From Cellvibrio sp. KY-YJ-3 (lineage in GTDB: Bacteria; Pseudomonadota; Gammaproteobacteria; Pseudomonadales; Cellvibrionaceae), in assembly GCF_008806955.1 (NCBI RefSeq), contig NZ_CP031727.1, positions 992,001 through 1,056,000 of the forward strand: a stretch of DNA of 64,000 nucleotides, read 5' to 3'. Shown here piece after piece: positions 1-9,542 of the stretch. Numbering within the stretch: position 1 is the first letter of the stretch; every line of letters starts with the position of its first letter. The notes beneath the pieces are model-generated. The model was not told where the DNA came from and did no database searches. It saw only the letters and a list, made by a program, of their open reading frames with translations. Made by a program: the position numbers and the translations under genes.

Positions 1-333
1 CGGTTGCAGGGCCATAAAGCCGCGGCCATAGGTTTTGTTGCACTGGGCTTCCAGGCTGAGTAAGCCTTTGTGGAAGATGGCGCGCTCATCCAGGGTGTAG
101 CAGTCGGTCACATACACACTCATAAATTGGCCGACTTTGGCATCTTTGGCGCCCGGGGTTTCGGTGCGCGGCAGGATGGTTTCGGCAATTTCATCCAGCA
201 GTGCAATGTTTTCTGCTGAAAACTTGGCGGGTGCGGACGCCGTGGTGGCGCAGCCACCGAGCAGTGCGGTGCTGCCAATCATGGCAGTGCCGGTGGCGGC
301 GGTAATCAGGGCTAGGAGTTCGCGGCGATTCAT
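1..333 (-). CDS. Gluconate 2-dehydrogenase subunit 3-family protein (3' end cut by window)
   Basis: Only the first 111 codons are visible; the gene runs off the left edge. The N-terminus starts MNRRELLALITAA, a twin-arginine-like signal, followed by a lipobox-like LLGGC near residues 25-29, so it may be a Tat-exported lipoprotein. The following segment (SAENIALLDEIAETILPRTETPGAKDA, given here in part: AETILPRTETPGAKDA) is typical of the small subunit that accompanies membrane GMC dehydrogenases. Its ATG overlaps the stop of the upstream dehydrogenase by 4 nt (ATGA), so the two are translationally coupled. The small subunit usually helps export or assembly of the FAD subunit. Family call is firm; the substrate is not known. 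Confidence 0.82.
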   Translation of the reverse strand, partial: MNRRELLALITAATGTAMIGSTALLGGCATTASAPAKFSAENIALLDEIAETILPRTETPGAKDAKVGQFMSVYVTDCYTLDERAIFHKGLLSLEAQCNKTYGRGFMALQP

Positions 334-2018
334 TTCAGGTTCCCCTTTTTCAATTCTTTGACGGCATAGTCTGCCGCGCGGGCGGTGAGTGCCATGTAAG
401 TCAGCGATGGGTTGACGCAGGAGGCGGAGGTCATGGCGGCACCGTCGGTGACAAATACGTTGGGCGCGTCCCACACCTGATTAAAGCCATTGAGCACCGA
501 GGTTTTGGGGTCGCGACCCATGCGCGCGGTACCCATTTCATGGATGCCCATGCCCGGAGCATAGCCCCAGTCGCTACCTTTAACGTTCTTGAGGCCAGCG
601 GCTTCGAGCATATCTACGGCGTCCTGCAGCATGTCTTTGCGCATCGCCAGTTCGTTGTCACGCAGCTCTACGTCCATCGCCAGTACCGGCAGGCCCCATT
701 TGTCTTTGACGTTGCGGTCGAGGTAAATGCGGTTGTCGTGATGCGGCAGTATTTCACCAAAGGCGGTCATGCCAACTGTCCAGGCGCCGGGTTCGGCCAG
801 GGCATTTTTTAAACCGGCACCTATGCCTAATTCGGCGACGTTGCGATCCCAGCCCTCGCGACTGGCAGAGCCCTGGTAGCCAAAGCCGCGCAGGTAATTG
901 CGCTTCTCATCGCCCAGATTGCGGAAGCGCGGGATATAAAAACCGGCGGGGCGGCGGCCGTAGTAATACTTGTCCTCAAAGCCTTCCACCACGCCGCTGG
1001 CACCCACGCGGAAGTGGTGATCCATCACATTGTGACCCAACTCGCCGCTGCTGCTGCCCAAACCGCCGGGCCAGATGTCAGTGGCGGAGTTCATCAGAAT
1101 CCAGGTGGAGTTAAAACTGGAGGCGTTGAGGAAAATCACATTGGCGGTGAATTCGTAGGTTTGGTTGGTTTCGGCATCGATCACTTCTACACCGCGCGCG
1201 CGCTTTTTGTCCTTGTCGTAGAGCACCTGGCTCACGATGGAGAAGGGGCGCAGGGTGAGGTTGCCGGTTTTCATCGCTGCTGGCAGGGTGGATGACTGGG
1301 TACTGAAATAAGCGCCAAACGGGCAGCCGAGCCAGCACTTGTTGCGATATTGGCAGTTGATCCGACCCTGTTCCGGCTTGGGCTGGGTGATGTTGGCGGT
1401 GCGGCTATTGATCATCACCCGTTTGCCGCCATAGGCTTTTTTGATGCGTGCGGCGACATCTTTTTCCACAATATTCAGTTCGATGGGCGGTAAAAACTGG
1501 CCGTCTGGCAATTGTTCCAAGCCTTCGTTGGTCCCGGAGATACCGGCATAGCGCTCGACGTAATCGTACCAGGGGGCCATGTCTTCATAGCGGATCGGCC
1601 AGTCAACAGCCACGCCTTCACGCAGGTTAGCTTCAAAATCCTGCTTGCTGTAACGGTAGCTTTGGCGGCCCCACAACAGTGAGCGACCACCCACGTGATA
1701 GCCGCGGTACCAGTCAAAGCGCTTTTTCTCCACATAGGGGTTTTCCTGCTCGTTCGCCCACATGCCCTGAGTTTCTTCGTTGAGCACAAAGTCGCGCTGC
1801 AGTACCGGGTGTTTGTCTTTCATCTCCTGGGTGGGGCGACCGCGATGTTCATAGTCCCAGGTTTCTTTGGTGGCGTTTACATAGTCTTTGATATGTTCAA
1901 TATTGCGCCCGCGCTCCAGGAGCAGCACTTTCAGGCCTTTTTCGGTGAGTTCTTTAGCGGCCCAGCCGCCGCTGATGCCGGAGCCAACCACAATGGCATC
2001 AAAATGTTGTGTAGACAT
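330..2018 (-). CDS. GMC-family FAD oxidoreductase, likely periplasmic sugar/glycoside dehydrogenase
   Basis: 562 aa. The N-terminus holds an ADP-binding Rossmann motif (VVGSGISGGWAAKEL, residues about 11-25) and the C-terminus a GMC_oxred_C region with NPSLTYMALTARAADY. A Cys-rich stretch (CQYRNKCWLGCPFGAYFS, about residue 220-240) is the kind of cluster seen in gluconate/glucoside dehydrogenase large subunits. It has no signal peptide of its own, consistent with co-export with the Tat-carrying small subunit encoded immediately downstream. Genes for such pairs are known as glucoside 3-dehydrogenases, which make 3-keto sugars and pass electrons to a cytochrome; no cytochrome gene is in view. 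The neighbouring Tat-exported TIM-barrel protein fits a 3-keto-sugar route. Substrate is inference. Confidence 0.88.
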   Translation of the reverse strand: MSTQHFDAIVVGSGISGGWAAKELTEKGLKVLLLERGRNIEHIKDYVNATKETWDYEHRGRPTQEMKDKHPVLQRDFVLNEETQGMWANEQENPYVEKKRFDWYRGYHVGGRSLLWGRQSYRYSKQDFEANLREGVAVDWPIRYEDMAPWYDYVERYAGISGTNEGLEQLPDGQFLPPIELNIVEKDVAARIKKAYGGKRVMINSRTANITQPKPEQGRINCQYRNKCWLGCPFGAYFSTQSSTLPAAMKTGNLTLRPFSIVSQVLYDKDKKRARGVEVIDAETNQTYEFTANVIFLNASSFNSTWILMNSATDIWPGGLGSSSGELGHNVMDHHFRVGASGVVEGFEDKYYYGRRPAGFYIPRFRNLGDEKRNYLRGFGYQGSASREGWDRNVAELGIGAGLKNALAEPGAWTVGMTAFGEILPHHDNRIYLDRNVKDKWGLPVLAMDVELRDNELAMRKDMLQDAVDMLEAAGLKNVKGSDWGYAPGMGIHEMGTARMGRDPKTSVLNGFNQVWDAPNVFVTDGAAMTSASCVNPSLTYMALTARAADYAVKELKKGNLK

Positions 2019-2038
2019 GGATATACCTCTTATTAGGA

Positions 2039-2947
2039 TCAGACGTCGCAGATGCGAATGGCTGCCTGCAGCGATTCAATTTTTTCGGCGGTGGTGGCGC
2101 GGTTAGGCATAAATTCCTGTGCCACATAGCCTTTGAAACCGGTGGCTTGAATAGCGCGCACTATGGCCGGGTAGTACAGCTCCTGGGTATCGTCGATCTC
2201 GTTGCGTCCCGGCACACCCGCGGTGTGGTAGTGACCAAAGTATTGGTGATGATTCTGGATAGTGCGAATGATGTCGCCTTCGCTGATTTGCATATGGTAG
2301 ATGTCGTACAGCAGCTTGAAATTGGGCGAGTCCAGGCGCTTGCACAGCTCTATACCCCAGGCAGAGTTATCGGCGAAATAATCCGGGTGGTTCACCTTGC
2401 TATTGAACAGTTCCATTTGCAGGACCACGCCGCGTTTTTCGGCTTGCGCGAGGATTTTTTTCAGGCCCTTGGTCGCGTGTTTTAGCCCCTCTTCCGGGTC
2501 CATGCCACGTTTGTTGCCGCTGAAACAGATCAGGTTTTTATAGCCCGCATCGGCCACCAGATCGATGTGTTCGCGGTAGCGTTCAATCAGCGGCTGATGA
2601 AAGCGGCTATCGCCCCAGCCATCCTCCAGATTCAGCTCGGCGCCATTGCACATGGACGAATCCACACCGTGCTGTTTGAGGATATGCCACTCTTTGGGCC
2701 CGATCAGATCGATCGCACTAAAGCCCAGGCGTTTGACTACCAGGCAGAGTTCTTCAAGGGTGAGGAAATCGAAGGTCCAGCGTGCGACCGAGTGATGAAT
2801 GTTGCCTTTCAGCGCCGTAGAACCGGTGGTGGATGAGGACGGTTTGGGTGATGTAGATTCTGCTCCCAGTGCCGCAAGGCTGGATAGCCCCAATGCACCG
2901 GCAACAGCGCCGCGCAACAGGGCGCGGCGGTCTTCGGAATGGCTCAT
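2039..2947 (-). CDS. Tat-exported sugar phosphate isomerase/epimerase-family TIM-barrel protein
   Basis: 302 aa. The start MSHSEDRRALLRGAVAGALGL is a twin-arginine signal (RRALLRG) followed by a hydrophobic segment and a Ser/Thr/Pro-rich linker to about residue 45. The rest is an AP-endonuclease-2-like TIM barrel: metal-ligand segments include the LQMELFNSK, YDIYHMQISEGD, HYHTAGVPGRNEID and VAQEFMP stretches, typical of xylose-isomerase-like or hydroxypyruvate-isomerase-like enzymes. It lies 20 nt upstream of the GMC dehydrogenase in the same direction, so the three genes form one operon. A role in isomerising or cleaving 3-keto sugars in the periplasm is plausible but inferred from context. 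Confidence 0.85.
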   Translation of the reverse strand: MSHSEDRRALLRGAVAGALGLSSLAALGAESTSPKPSSSTTGSTALKGNIHHSVARWTFDFLTLEELCLVVKRLGFSAIDLIGPKEWHILKQHGVDSSMCNGAELNLEDGWGDSRFHQPLIERYREHIDLVADAGYKNLICFSGNKRGMDPEEGLKHATKGLKKILAQAEKRGVVLQMELFNSKVNHPDYFADNSAWGIELCKRLDSPNFKLLYDIYHMQISEGDIIRTIQNHHQYFGHYHTAGVPGRNEIDDTQELYYPAIVRAIQATGFKGYVAQEFMPNRATTAEKIESLQAAIRICDV

Positions 2948-3084
2948 GGTTGTTGTGACCTTATCTTGTTATTAAGTATTGCCCCGGCTGCTCTCCACAG
3001 CCGTTGTCAGAGGTTAGCTTGCTCTATAGGGCTTAGCCACGAGGTCAACGGATCTTTACAAGTTTTTGGATAAGTTCGCGCTGC

Positions 3085-6018
3085 TTATAACGGAAAGTCA
3101 GCAGCGGCCACCGGTTTGCCAAAATAATAGCCTTGATAGTGCACACAACCTTCGGCTTCCAACCAATCGCGCTGGGTTTGGGTCTCTACCCCTTCGGCGA
3201 TGACGCGCAGCTCCATACTCTGGGCGAGGCGAATAATCATGCGTGCGATGGCGGCGTCGTTGCTGTCGGTCAAGATGTCGTTGACAAAGGATTTATCGAT
3301 TTTTAATTCGCTGATAGGCAGGCGTTTCAGGTAGGAGAGCGAGGAATAGCCGGTGCCAAAATCGTCCAGCGAAAACTTGATGCCGTGATTTTTCAGCTCG
3401 TCCATTTTGGCGATGATGTCCTGCTGGTTATGCACCAGCATGCTCTCGGTCAACTCCAGTTTCAGGTAGCGTGGGTTGGCGCCGGTGCGCTGCAAGGTGC
3501 TTAACAACTGCATCACAAACTGTTGCTGCTGGAACTGGCGCGCGCTGACGTTGATCGCAATCACCAACCGGGCAGTGGTCGGGTTTTGGCTCCAGCGCAC
3601 CAGCTGCTGGCAGGCTTCTTCCACAATCCAGTTGCCGAGCGGCAAAATCAACCCCGACTCTTCGGCGATGGGGATAAACTCCAGCGGCGACACCATGCCG
3701 CGCTGGGGGTGGAGCCAGCGGATCAGCGCCTCCGCACCCACTATGGCGCCGGTGTGATCCACCTGCGGCTGGTAAAACAGTTGGAACTGCTGCAGCTGCA
3801 GCGCCTCGCGAATTTCATGTTGCAGGGCAAAGCGCTGGGCGGTGTGCTCCTGCATTTCCGGGTCGAAGAAGCGCCAGGTATTTCGCCCGGCAGCCTTGGC
3901 GTGGTACATGGCCTGATCGGCCTGTTTTAACAGTTCATCGATATGCACCTGGCGGTCACCAAAGAGCGAAATACCAATGCTGGGGGTGCTGAAATAATCC
4001 TGCCCTTCCAGGGTGTAGTGCGCATTCAGGCTCTCCAGAATGGTCTCGGCAATTTGCTGGGCGATGGCTGCGGCGTGATCGTGATTGGAGTCTAAATCTT
4101 CAAGCACCACCAAAAATTCATCGCCCCCGAGACGCGCAACTGTGTCCTGTGCGCGCACTGCCATGCGCAAGCGGTTGGCAACGGCGACCAACAATAAGTC
4201 GCCAATATGGTGGCCGCGGTTGTCGTTGAGTGTTTTGAAATCGTCCAAATCGATAAACAGCAATGCACCCAGGGTATTTTTGCGCTCGCTGGCGGCAATG
4301 GCGTGTTCCAGCCGATCCTGCAGCAGGCGGCGGTTGGGCAGTTGGGTGAGCGGGTCAAAAAACGCCAGGTTGTTAATGCGCGCTTCGTTTTCCTTGCGCT
4401 CGGTAATGTCGGTGAGCGTGGAAACGTAATGGGTAATTTGCTCACAGCCATTTTTTACCGCGGTGATGGTGAGCCACTCGGGGTAAATTTCCCCGCTGCG
4501 GCGGCGGTTCCAGATCTCCCCTTTCCAGCTACCCTCATGGATGATGGTGTGCCAGATATTGGCGTAGAACTCGGGTTCGTGGTGCCCGGAATTGAGCAGG
4601 CGCGGGTTTTGCCCAATCACCTCTTCCGCGCTGTAGCCGGTGATCTCACTGAAGGCTTTATTGACGCGCAGAATCACCCCGTCCGGGTCGGTAATCATCA
4701 TGCCCTCGCGCGCTTCAAAGGCGGTGGCGGCCACGCGCAACTCCTCCTCTGCCAGCCGGCGCTCGGTAATATCGCGGCTGATCATCACAAAGTGTTTGTG
4801 CGCTCCGGGCGATACCGCCTTGCAGGCAGCGGAGAGTTCAAATTCATGGCGGCCATCGGCCAGTTGCAGGCTGTAGTATTTGCCGCTGGCAAAGCCCTGT
4901 TGGCTCGCCTCCTCCATGGTGCTGTAAATGAGCGCGCTAATTCTGGCGGGCACTACCTCATCTATTTTTTTGCCGAGAAAAGCGTCCGGTTGCACCAGGA
5001 GTAATTCCGGGCGATGGGTGTGGAAATTGTGGATAACGCCATCGGCACTGATTTCAAATAACAAATCGGGAATGGCATCCAGCGTCGCCTGTAATTGCGC
5101 GCGCGCATTCAGCAGTTCGCGGGTCTGCTCCTCCACCGCCGTTTGTAAATTGATCTTGCGGCGCTGCAGTTTGGCCATCAAAAAAGTCTGGTAGCCGAGC
5201 AGCCCGCTCAGTACCAGCGCCAGCATAATTTCGCTGGTCAGGCGCCACCAATTCACCCAGCCGTTAATGGGCGCAATACTCAGTGTCCACTCGCCGTTGG
5301 GTACATCAAAGGATTTATGCACCGGGTCGTGCAAATGCTCCGGCGCATTCACGGCGATGACTTCCTGGTTGTTATCAAAGGGGTTGGTGCGCCAGAGTTT
5401 ATAGGCCATGCCTTGGGAGTTGAGCTGTTGGATATTGGCGGTTTCCAGCAGGCGATTCACGCGAATAATCACATTGCCAAAGCCCCAAAACCGGCTGCTG
5501 CCCTGCTCGTCCACCATAATCGGCAAGCGCGCCACCACGCCGGTGCCACCCTGCACCAAATTCACCGGGCCGGTCAGGGTCATTTGGCCGGAATCGCGTG
5601 CGCGCAGGGCCTCTTTATTTTGGGCGGAATCCGCCAGCTGGTTAAAACCGACGGATTTTTCATTGCCCTCCAGCGGGTACACCTGGGAGATCACCCCATT
5701 GGGCGAGAGGCTAATATGCGACACGCTGTCGTAGTAGGGCAGCATGTCGCGCGCTACGGCTTCAAAGGCGGTGGTCTGCCCCTGGCTCAAACGCACCAGG
5801 GTCGCCATGGAGTAATTCAGGGTAAGGGCTTGGCGCAGGCTATCGCGCAGTAAAAAGGCATGGTTTTGCGCAATATTTTCCATATCGGCACGCAGGTTGT
5901 GGCGATGATTCTGCTCAAGGTTCCAGACCACCTGTGTTGAAAGTGCAAGGCAGAGTAGAAATACAATCGACGCCAACAAGCGCGGGCGGCGATAGAGCAG
6001 CGGGAAGGAATCAGCCAT
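3085..6018 (-). CDS. Membrane CHASE-PAS-PAS-GGDEF-EAL c-di-GMP enzyme
   Basis: 977 aa. A first membrane segment (about 14-32) is followed by an extracytoplasmic CHASE domain (about 70-250) and a second membrane segment (about 260-280), then a coiled linker, two PAS domains (about 300-420 and 430-545), GGDEF (about 550-715) and EAL (about 725-977). The cyclase signature GGDEF is intact and preceded five residues upstream by RAQD, a product-inhibition I-site. The phosphodiesterase signature reads EALIRW, and the NVSARQF, ELTES and DDFGTGYSSL elements are present. Both activities could therefore be live; which dominates cannot be read from sequence. It is monocistronic with no adjacent partner. 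The ligand of the CHASE sensor is unknown. Confidence 0.93.
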   Translation of the reverse strand: MADSFPLLYRRPRLLASIVFLLCLALSTQVVWNLEQNHRHNLRADMENIAQNHAFLLRDSLRQALTLNYSMATLVRLSQGQTTAFEAVARDMLPYYDSVSHISLSPNGVISQVYPLEGNEKSVGFNQLADSAQNKEALRARDSGQMTLTGPVNLVQGGTGVVARLPIMVDEQGSSRFWGFGNVIIRVNRLLETANIQQLNSQGMAYKLWRTNPFDNNQEVIAVNAPEHLHDPVHKSFDVPNGEWTLSIAPINGWVNWWRLTSEIMLALVLSGLLGYQTFLMAKLQRRKINLQTAVEEQTRELLNARAQLQATLDAIPDLLFEISADGVIHNFHTHRPELLLVQPDAFLGKKIDEVVPARISALIYSTMEEASQQGFASGKYYSLQLADGRHEFELSAACKAVSPGAHKHFVMISRDITERRLAEEELRVAATAFEAREGMMITDPDGVILRVNKAFSEITGYSAEEVIGQNPRLLNSGHHEPEFYANIWHTIIHEGSWKGEIWNRRRSGEIYPEWLTITAVKNGCEQITHYVSTLTDITERKENEARINNLAFFDPLTQLPNRRLLQDRLEHAIAASERKNTLGALLFIDLDDFKTLNDNRGHHIGDLLLVAVANRLRMAVRAQDTVARLGGDEFLVVLEDLDSNHDHAAAIAQQIAETILESLNAHYTLEGQDYFSTPSIGISLFGDRQVHIDELLKQADQAMYHAKAAGRNTWRFFDPEMQEHTAQRFALQHEIREALQLQQFQLFYQPQVDHTGAIVGAEALIRWLHPQRGMVSPLEFIPIAEESGLILPLGNWIVEEACQQLVRWSQNPTTARLVIAINVSARQFQQQQFVMQLLSTLQRTGANPRYLKLELTESMLVHNQQDIIAKMDELKNHGIKFSLDDFGTGYSSLSYLKRLPISELKIDKSFVNDILTDSNDAAIARMIIRLAQSMELRVIAEGVETQTQRDWLEAEGCVHYQGYYFGKPVAAADFPL

Positions 6019-6122
6019 AAATAACCTGAGGAACTAATGAGATCCCCGTCACTATAGCACTCGCTGCCCAAAGCATCGGCCAACTGGCTTCTATGGTGTC
6101 TGGCGCAGGGCGGGTTTGGTGC

Positions 6123-7208
6123 TCAATGGTGCCGGCGCAGAAAGCTCCAGCCGCCGGTCAGGCTTAACCAAAACAGCGTAATACCGCCAACCAATATCAG
6201 CAGGCGATAAAACGGGTGCATACCGTAACCCGAATGCAGAGGGTAATTCTGGTTGATGAGCCGCTGTGGCCAGTCGACCTGATCCGCGCGGGCACTGAGG
6301 GTGACAAGGCCGCTGGGCAGCTCAATTTTGACCGAGGTCCGCCCGTTGGGGTGCCACTCATCCGGCAGGCGATAGCGAACACTCATCGCCGCCATACCGG
6401 GCGCGGGCAGGCGGATGTAAGTTGGCCAACCATCGGCAACTTGCTGTTGTGCCTGCAGCAATAACTGCCCGGCAGTGGCGCTGGCAGCAGCGGGGATTGG
6501 CTGGGGCAATTGGCTGGAGGGCGGCGGCACCAGCAGCGGTTTGGTCAATTTTTGCCACAGCATAATGCTGCCGGTTAACAGAATAATCAGTAGCACCGGC
6601 GTCACCAGAGTACCGGCATGGCGATGGTAGTGCATGAGGTAGGACAGTTTGATCTGGCGCGGAAACACCCAGCGCCAGCGAAAGCTGCGTTTGGTGGGCC
6701 ACCACAATATCACCCCGCTGATGGCCAAAAATAACCCCAGTACACCACTGGCGAACAGCACTGCTTCACCCACCACGCCGGCAAACAGTTCGGTGTGCAG
6801 GTGCCTAAAAAACGACAATGCCTGTAGTAACCAGAGATTCTCCTCATAGGTCTGCAGTGAGTCGAGCGCAAGTAATTGCACACTGCGATCGGCATCGCGC
6901 GTCAGAGCCCAGTAGGGTTCTTCGGTATTGGGCGCCTTGATCAAATAACCGCTGTTATCCCCTTTAATCCGCTCGGCAATGGCATCCAACTGCAGCGCCA
7001 TTTGGGCGACGCCGTAATCGGCGGGCAAGTCGGCTCTGGGGGTGATGAGCTGTTTAATCAGCGCCTGTTTGTACACCAGCAAACTGCCACTGAACGCGGC
7101 CAGCAACAAAAACACCAGCGCGCCCAGGCCCAACCAGCGATGCCAGCGCAGCAGTAAACGGTCGCGCGCTTTATGCACCCGGCGCGGGCGGGCATTAGCG
7201 GCGGTCAT
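6123..7208 (-). CDS. PepSY-associated TM protein (putative iron reductase)
   Basis: 361 aa. It opens with a basic stretch and a first membrane helix (RWHRWLGLGALVFLLLAAFSGSL is the region, about residues 21-43), followed by a periplasmic PepSY-like part, two central helices (about 150-170 and 195-215), a second periplasmic region and a last helix near the C-terminus. His residues near the helices (HRW, HLHTELF, HYHRHAG) fit the PepSY_TM family, often linked to siderophore uptake and proposed ferric reduction. It follows the TonB receptor by about 60 nt on the same strand, so it probably shares the Fur-controlled promoter. The reductase role is inferred from family context. Confidence 0.85.
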   Translation of the reverse strand: MTAANARPRRVHKARDRLLLRWHRWLGLGALVFLLLAAFSGSLLVYKQALIKQLITPRADLPADYGVAQMALQLDAIAERIKGDNSGYLIKAPNTEEPYWALTRDADRSVQLLALDSLQTYEENLWLLQALSFFRHLHTELFAGVVGEAVLFASGVLGLFLAISGVILWWPTKRSFRWRWVFPRQIKLSYLMHYHRHAGTLVTPVLLIILLTGSIMLWQKLTKPLLVPPPSSQLPQPIPAAASATAGQLLLQAQQQVADGWPTYIRLPAPGMAAMSVRYRLPDEWHPNGRTSVKIELPSGLVTLSARADQVDWPQRLINQNYPLHSGYGMHPFYRLLILVGGITLFWLSLTGGWSFLRRHH

Positions 7209-7268
7209 TGGTGATGACCATGGGCAATGCCCCGGTAGCCTGTCGATATCAGCATAGTGGTTGGTGGA

Positions 7269-9371
7269 TTAGAAGCTGCGTTGATAGCCCAGATTAATGC
7301 TCCGCCCCACACCGGTGAAGTTGCGGATATCGTTCGGGCTGCTCTGCGAATAGTAGGTGAAATAGTATTCGTCGGTGAGGTTTTGCAGCGCAACGCTGAT
7401 CACCCCGTCAAACGCGGCGATAGTCGCACTCGCATCCAGCGTGGTGTAGCCCTCAAACTCATTGGTAACGGCGCCAGTGCTGTTTTTCACCTCGCGATCC
7501 AACAGGTGATTCACCTGCAAGCGTGTATCAACACTGCCCGACCAGGTGCGATCCCAACTCAGGTTGACGCGGTCGGGGGAGATATTGGTGCCGCCCAGAT
7601 CGGAATCCACCCGGCCATCTTTATTGGAGTCGTAGCGACCGGTAGCTTGGGCGTAGCGCAGGCTAAGCAAGTCCACATCGGTGGCGGCCCAGGCGGTGCT
7701 GAATTCAATACCGTCGATGGCGGTTTTTTCGCGCTCCACCGTGTAAATGCCGTCGGCATCGCGCTGCAACCGCTCGCCAAAATCCGAGTCCGAGGTGTAG
7801 TAACTGATTTGTGCGCTAATGTCGCCGGTCTTAAATTCCACGCCAAATTCGGTACTTTCGGTCAGTACCGGTTTTAAATCCAGAAAGGTTTCTACGCTCA
7901 GGTTCGGCTGGTTAATACCGCGCAGCACCCGGCCCACATCGGGCATGGCAAAGGCTTCTGCATAGTTGGCAAATACCCGCCAGGCGCTGGTGATTTGGTA
8001 GGTGCCGCCGTAGTTGTACAGGGTCTCGGAAAACTCCGGCGCACCACCCTCTACAAAACGGCTGCCGTAAGAGGCAAGTGTGGTGAAGTCATCCACTTCC
8101 AGTTTGGATTTTTCATAGCGCACCCCGGTGGTGAGGGTCAGCTTGTCTACACCGGTAAACTCGCCCTGCAAATAGGGTGCGTAGTTCTGGTATTTACTCG
8201 GCGGCACCCAGGCGCGGCCGGTCTGGATCAACTCCTGCCAGGTTTCGTCCTGCAGTACATCCACCCCGTAAACCAGATTCACTGGCAAATTGGCGACCTG
8301 GTCTTTCACCAGGGTCAGTTTCATGCCGAGTTTTTCCGAGTTGTTTTGCGATTGGTCGATCAAGTTGGGGCCGTAGGCCGGGTCCTGAAAGGTCGCCAGC
8401 GGCACTGCTTCGGCGCCATAGGTGGCGGCAAAATCCTGGCTAAAACCCTGTACCCGCAGCTTTTGTCCCAGGAAATCCTCATGGGTGTAATTGAGGCTGA
8501 TGGCGGTGACCTTGTTGCTCGCACCCTCGCCGGTAATATCGCCTTTGACCGCGCTGCTGGGGATGCCCTCAGACACATCACCCGTCACCGATACCCAATT
8601 GTTCTGGTTTTCGATCTCGTAGCGGTTCACCATCAGTTCAATGCGCTGCTGGTCCCAGTCGTAACCGGTTTTGACAAAACCGTTCACCGACTGTGAATCC
8701 ATAGTGTCGCCCTGGGTGTTGTCGGCGCCGATAATCTGCCCCTTGCCGTCGTACGCCATACCCATGTCGCGTAGGCTGATACTGGCAATCACATCGGCAT
8801 TCCCCACGCGGTTGGACAGGCTGTAACTCACCCCGTAATCCGCGCTCTCGCCCAGGTCTTCACTTTGGAAACCGGTATTCACCCGGATGCTCTGCTCCAG
8901 CTTGGCCGCCGGTTTTTTGGTAATCAGGTTGATAATGCCACCCGCCGCGCCCACCCCGTGAATGGCGTTAGCGCCGTGCAGCACCTCCACTCGCTCAATC
9001 ACGTTGGGGTCGATGGTATTGCCCTCGCGCCCGCCATCGCGCAGCGGATTGGATTGTGGTACCCCATCAATCATATACAGCGGCTTGCGTCCGCGCAGGG
9101 TTTCACCGGCGTTGGTCATCTTTTGGCGACTGGGCGAAAAACCGGGAATCAGGTTGCCTAACACCGTGGACAAATCGTCCTGAATTGACAGCTGCTGCTC
9201 CAGCTCGGCGGCATTAATCACCGTTACTGTATTGGGGATGGTGCTGAGCGGGCGCTCGGTGCGGCTGGCACTGACAAAGACTTCTTCAATACCATTATCG
9301 GCACTGGCAACACCCGGCAGCAGAGCACTACAGGTCAACAACAAACTGGCAGGACGCACAAAACGATACAT
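7269..9371 (-). CDS. TonB-dependent outer-membrane receptor, likely siderophore uptake
   Basis: 700 aa with a cleavable signal (MYRFVRPASLLLTCSALLPGVASA, here summarised as residues 1-24), a TonB-box-like EEVFVSASR, a plug domain with the MIDGVPQSNPLRDGG and VERVEVLHGANAIHGVGAAGG regions, and a 22-strand-type barrel ending in a terminal Phe (NLGYQRSF). The plug-to-barrel features are canonical for FecA/catecholate-type receptors. A good Fur-box match lies 61 nt upstream of the ATG and a PepSY-TM gene follows, so iron-siderophore import is the likely job. The exact siderophore cannot be told. Confidence 0.92.
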   Translation of the reverse strand: MYRFVRPASLLLTCSALLPGVASADNGIEEVFVSASRTERPLSTIPNTVTVINAAELEQQLSIQDDLSTVLGNLIPGFSPSRQKMTNAGETLRGRKPLYMIDGVPQSNPLRDGGREGNTIDPNVIERVEVLHGANAIHGVGAAGGIINLITKKPAAKLEQSIRVNTGFQSEDLGESADYGVSYSLSNRVGNADVIASISLRDMGMAYDGKGQIIGADNTQGDTMDSQSVNGFVKTGYDWDQQRIELMVNRYEIENQNNWVSVTGDVSEGIPSSAVKGDITGEGASNKVTAISLNYTHEDFLGQKLRVQGFSQDFAATYGAEAVPLATFQDPAYGPNLIDQSQNNSEKLGMKLTLVKDQVANLPVNLVYGVDVLQDETWQELIQTGRAWVPPSKYQNYAPYLQGEFTGVDKLTLTTGVRYEKSKLEVDDFTTLASYGSRFVEGGAPEFSETLYNYGGTYQITSAWRVFANYAEAFAMPDVGRVLRGINQPNLSVETFLDLKPVLTESTEFGVEFKTGDISAQISYYTSDSDFGERLQRDADGIYTVEREKTAIDGIEFSTAWAATDVDLLSLRYAQATGRYDSNKDGRVDSDLGGTNISPDRVNLSWDRTWSGSVDTRLQVNHLLDREVKNSTGAVTNEFEGYTTLDASATIAAFDGVISVALQNLTDEYYFTYYSQSSPNDIRNFTGVGRSINLGYQRSF

Positions 9372-9431
9372 GGGGAGTTCCTATAACAGACAGCACCAAA
9401 GGCGCAGGGGGAAGTTATTAGGAATTCTAGC

Positions 9432-9450
9432 AATAATGAGAATCTCTATC
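9432..9450 (-). promoter_or_regulatory. Candidate Fur box
   Basis: AATAATGAGAATCTCTATC matches the classic 19-bp Fur consensus at 15 of 19 positions by my alignment. It lies upstream of the TonB receptor gene, whose function fits iron repression. The divergent ogt-type gene starts about 90 nt away on the other side and might also be affected. Confidence 0.72.
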
Positions 9451-9542
9451 AATGGCGGATATTTCAACGCTTTATCCCAAGCTCTTGCTGCCTAAATTGC
9501 CTGTGTTATGTTGCCCGCTCAAAAAACATCAGGCTTCACCTT

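Noticed and set aside
4207-5004. Long open frame (265 codons) opposite the CHASE-GGDEF-EAL gene
   Set aside because: It is an antisense shadow of high-GC codons; no start signal or family features.
7257-8696. Two long antisense frames under the TonB receptor gene
   Set aside because: Shadows of the receptor coding sequence without ribosome sites.
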